A program made the position numbers and the translations under genes. From assembly GCA_002746475.1 (NCBI GenBank), contig PDOX01000007.1, positions 1 through 7,137 of the forward strand: a stretch of 7,137 nucleotides of DNA, in the 5' to 3' direction. Numbering within the stretch: position 1 is the first letter of the stretch; each line of letters opens with the position of its first letter. The notes under the pieces were generated by a model that saw nothing but the letters and a program-made list of their open reading frames with translations, searched no databases and was not told where the DNA came from. Of this stretch, positions 6,047-7,137 are shown piece after piece. Origin of the DNA: a candidate division SR1 bacterium (GTDB lineage Bacteria > Patescibacteriota > Gracilibacteria > Absconditabacterales > Absconditicoccaceae).

Positions 6047-7137
6047 ATGAATTTAACCTTAAAACAATATCTAGAAGGTATCCAAAACAATACCCTTGAT
6101 CCCAAAGAAGTATATCAACATTATCTAGATAAAGCAAAGAATAACGATAGTTATCACGCATTTTTGAGAATAAACGAAAATACTAATCAAGAAGATCAAA
6201 AAAATCAAGAAACTTGAAAAGATCATCTAAAAAATACTCCTCTTCTCGGAGCACCAATTGCCTTGAAAGATAATATCATGTTGGAAGGGGTGATTTCTTC
6301 ATGTGGATCTAAAATGTTAGAAAACTATGTTGCTCCTTATACGGCAACCTGTGTAAAAAATTTGCAAAATAACGGTGCAAACATAATCTGAATGACCAAT
6401 ATGGATGAATTTGCTATGGGATCAACGACAGCAACATCATATTTTTGTGTAACACTCAATCCCCATGGGAAAAACAGACTCCCATGAGGAAGTTCTGGGG
6501 GATCAGCTGCTGCGGTAGCAGGAGATTTGTGTCTCGGGGCATTAGGATCTGATACCGGAGGAAGTGTGAGACAACCTGCTGCACGATGTGGTGTAGTTGG
6601 GATGAAACCAACCTATGGAAGAATCAGTAGATATGGAGTGCAAGCGATGGCATCATCACTGGATCAAATTGGAATCTTTGCAAAGACAGTAGAAGACTGT
6701 AAGATTTTGATAGAAAATACAATGGGACATGATAGCCATGATACTCAGAGTCAAACCAAAGCTAATGAAAAAATTGAACGAAATAATAAACCTCTTAATG
6801 AATATACAATAGCGATTCCTAATACATTACTTTGAGAAGGTTTAGATCCAATAATTAAAACAAGGTTTCTAGAGATAATAGAACAGTTAAAACATCAATG
6901 AACCAAAATTGACTATATTAATCTCCCAATCCTAGAACAAATAGTCTCTATGTACTATATTATCCAACCTGCAGAAGCAAGTACGAACCTTGCAAGATTT
7001 GATGGGTTAAGATTTGGTCTTCAAAAAAATACCAAAGGTTTTGATGGAATTATGGACTATATCACCGCTATCAGATCAGAAGGATTTGGAGAAGAAGTAA
7101 AGAGAAGAATTATGCTCGGAACTTTTGTGCTCAGTTC
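6047..7137 (+). CDS. gatA: Asp/Glu-tRNA(Asn/Gln) amidotransferase subunit A, 3' end beyond window (five UGA-Gly)
   Basis: GatA is the amidase-signature subunit of GatCAB. It releases ammonia from glutamine, which GatB uses to convert misacylated Glu-tRNA(Gln) or Asp-tRNA(Asn) to the correct form. From ATG at 6047, 363 codons are open to the window edge; the full protein is usually about 480 residues, so the C-terminal quarter is missing. The catalytic triad is complete: Lys74 in ALKDN, cis-Ser149 in [10 protein letters not shown], and the nucleophile Ser173 in [15 protein letters not shown] encodes residues 57, 115, 147, 263 and 285; residue 147 is the conserved glycine just before the cis-serine loop. 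The start matches the family N-terminus (helical [10 protein letters not shown]). Presence of GatCAB implies that GlnRS, AsnRS or both are absent. No Shine-Dalgarno sequence is seen upstream. gatB and gatC are not in the window. Confidence 0.96.

Noticed and set aside
232..7137. UGA as tryptophan (code 4) or as selenocysteine
   Set aside because: The codons fall on conserved glycines, TGG is used for tryptophan, and UGA is too frequent, in unrelated enzymes and without SECIS-like hairpins after each one, to be selenocysteine.

Overview
The window is AT-rich bacterial DNA that reads sensibly only if UGA codes for glycine (genetic code 25). Under that reading, six genes that otherwise look broken become complete or open frames carrying 25 in-frame TGA codons. 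Many of these fall on glycines that are conserved in the families concerned: GLDVSGG in SecD, YGGVVPE and YPGG in TsaD, PGGSSGG in GatA, IVGPR in DprA and MAKKG in L33. All visible true stops are TAA or TAG, and TGG still serves as tryptophan. This points to candidate phylum radiation bacteria of the Absconditabacteria (SR1) / Gracilibacteria (BD1-5) type. I cannot separate the two from this window.

Left half, minus strand. Transcription runs leftward through secD (657-2861), tRNA-Ser(GCU) (553-642), a CAU-anticodon tRNA (459-532), rpmG for L33 (232-402) and the 5' end of rpsP for S16 (1-107, cut by the window edge). Spacing is tight from secD through the tRNAs, so a mixed protein/tRNA operon is likely. 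A candidate promoter lies upstream of secD at 2916-2943, and a clear intrinsic terminator at 3001-3033 separates it from the next minus-strand gene.

Middle, minus strand. dprA (3599-4630) encodes a complete 343-residue DNA-processing protein of natural transformation. It is followed by an unrecognised 125-residue protein (3099-3476) with an 11-residue repeat and two membrane segments. Each has its own candidate promoter. The divergent, very AT-rich gap 4631-4807 carries candidate promoters for dprA and for tsaD.

Right half, plus strand. tsaD (4808-5998) encodes the t6A37 tRNA-modification enzyme. It carries an in-frame insertion of roughly 45-50 residues whose DNA consists of stacked inverted repeats (5272-5371), like a palindromic repeat element captured inside a coding gene. 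gatA (6047 to beyond the end) encodes the amidase subunit of the GatCAB amidotransferase.

Most genes serve translation: S16, L33, two tRNAs, tRNA modification and tRNA amidation. Both tRNAs decode ANN codons and have U36 and A37, so they are expected substrates of the TsaD pathway encoded nearby. SecD (protein export) and DprA (DNA uptake) add envelope and recombination functions. No gene here has a good Shine-Dalgarno sequence. The longest stretch without a gene is 237 bases (2862-3098).
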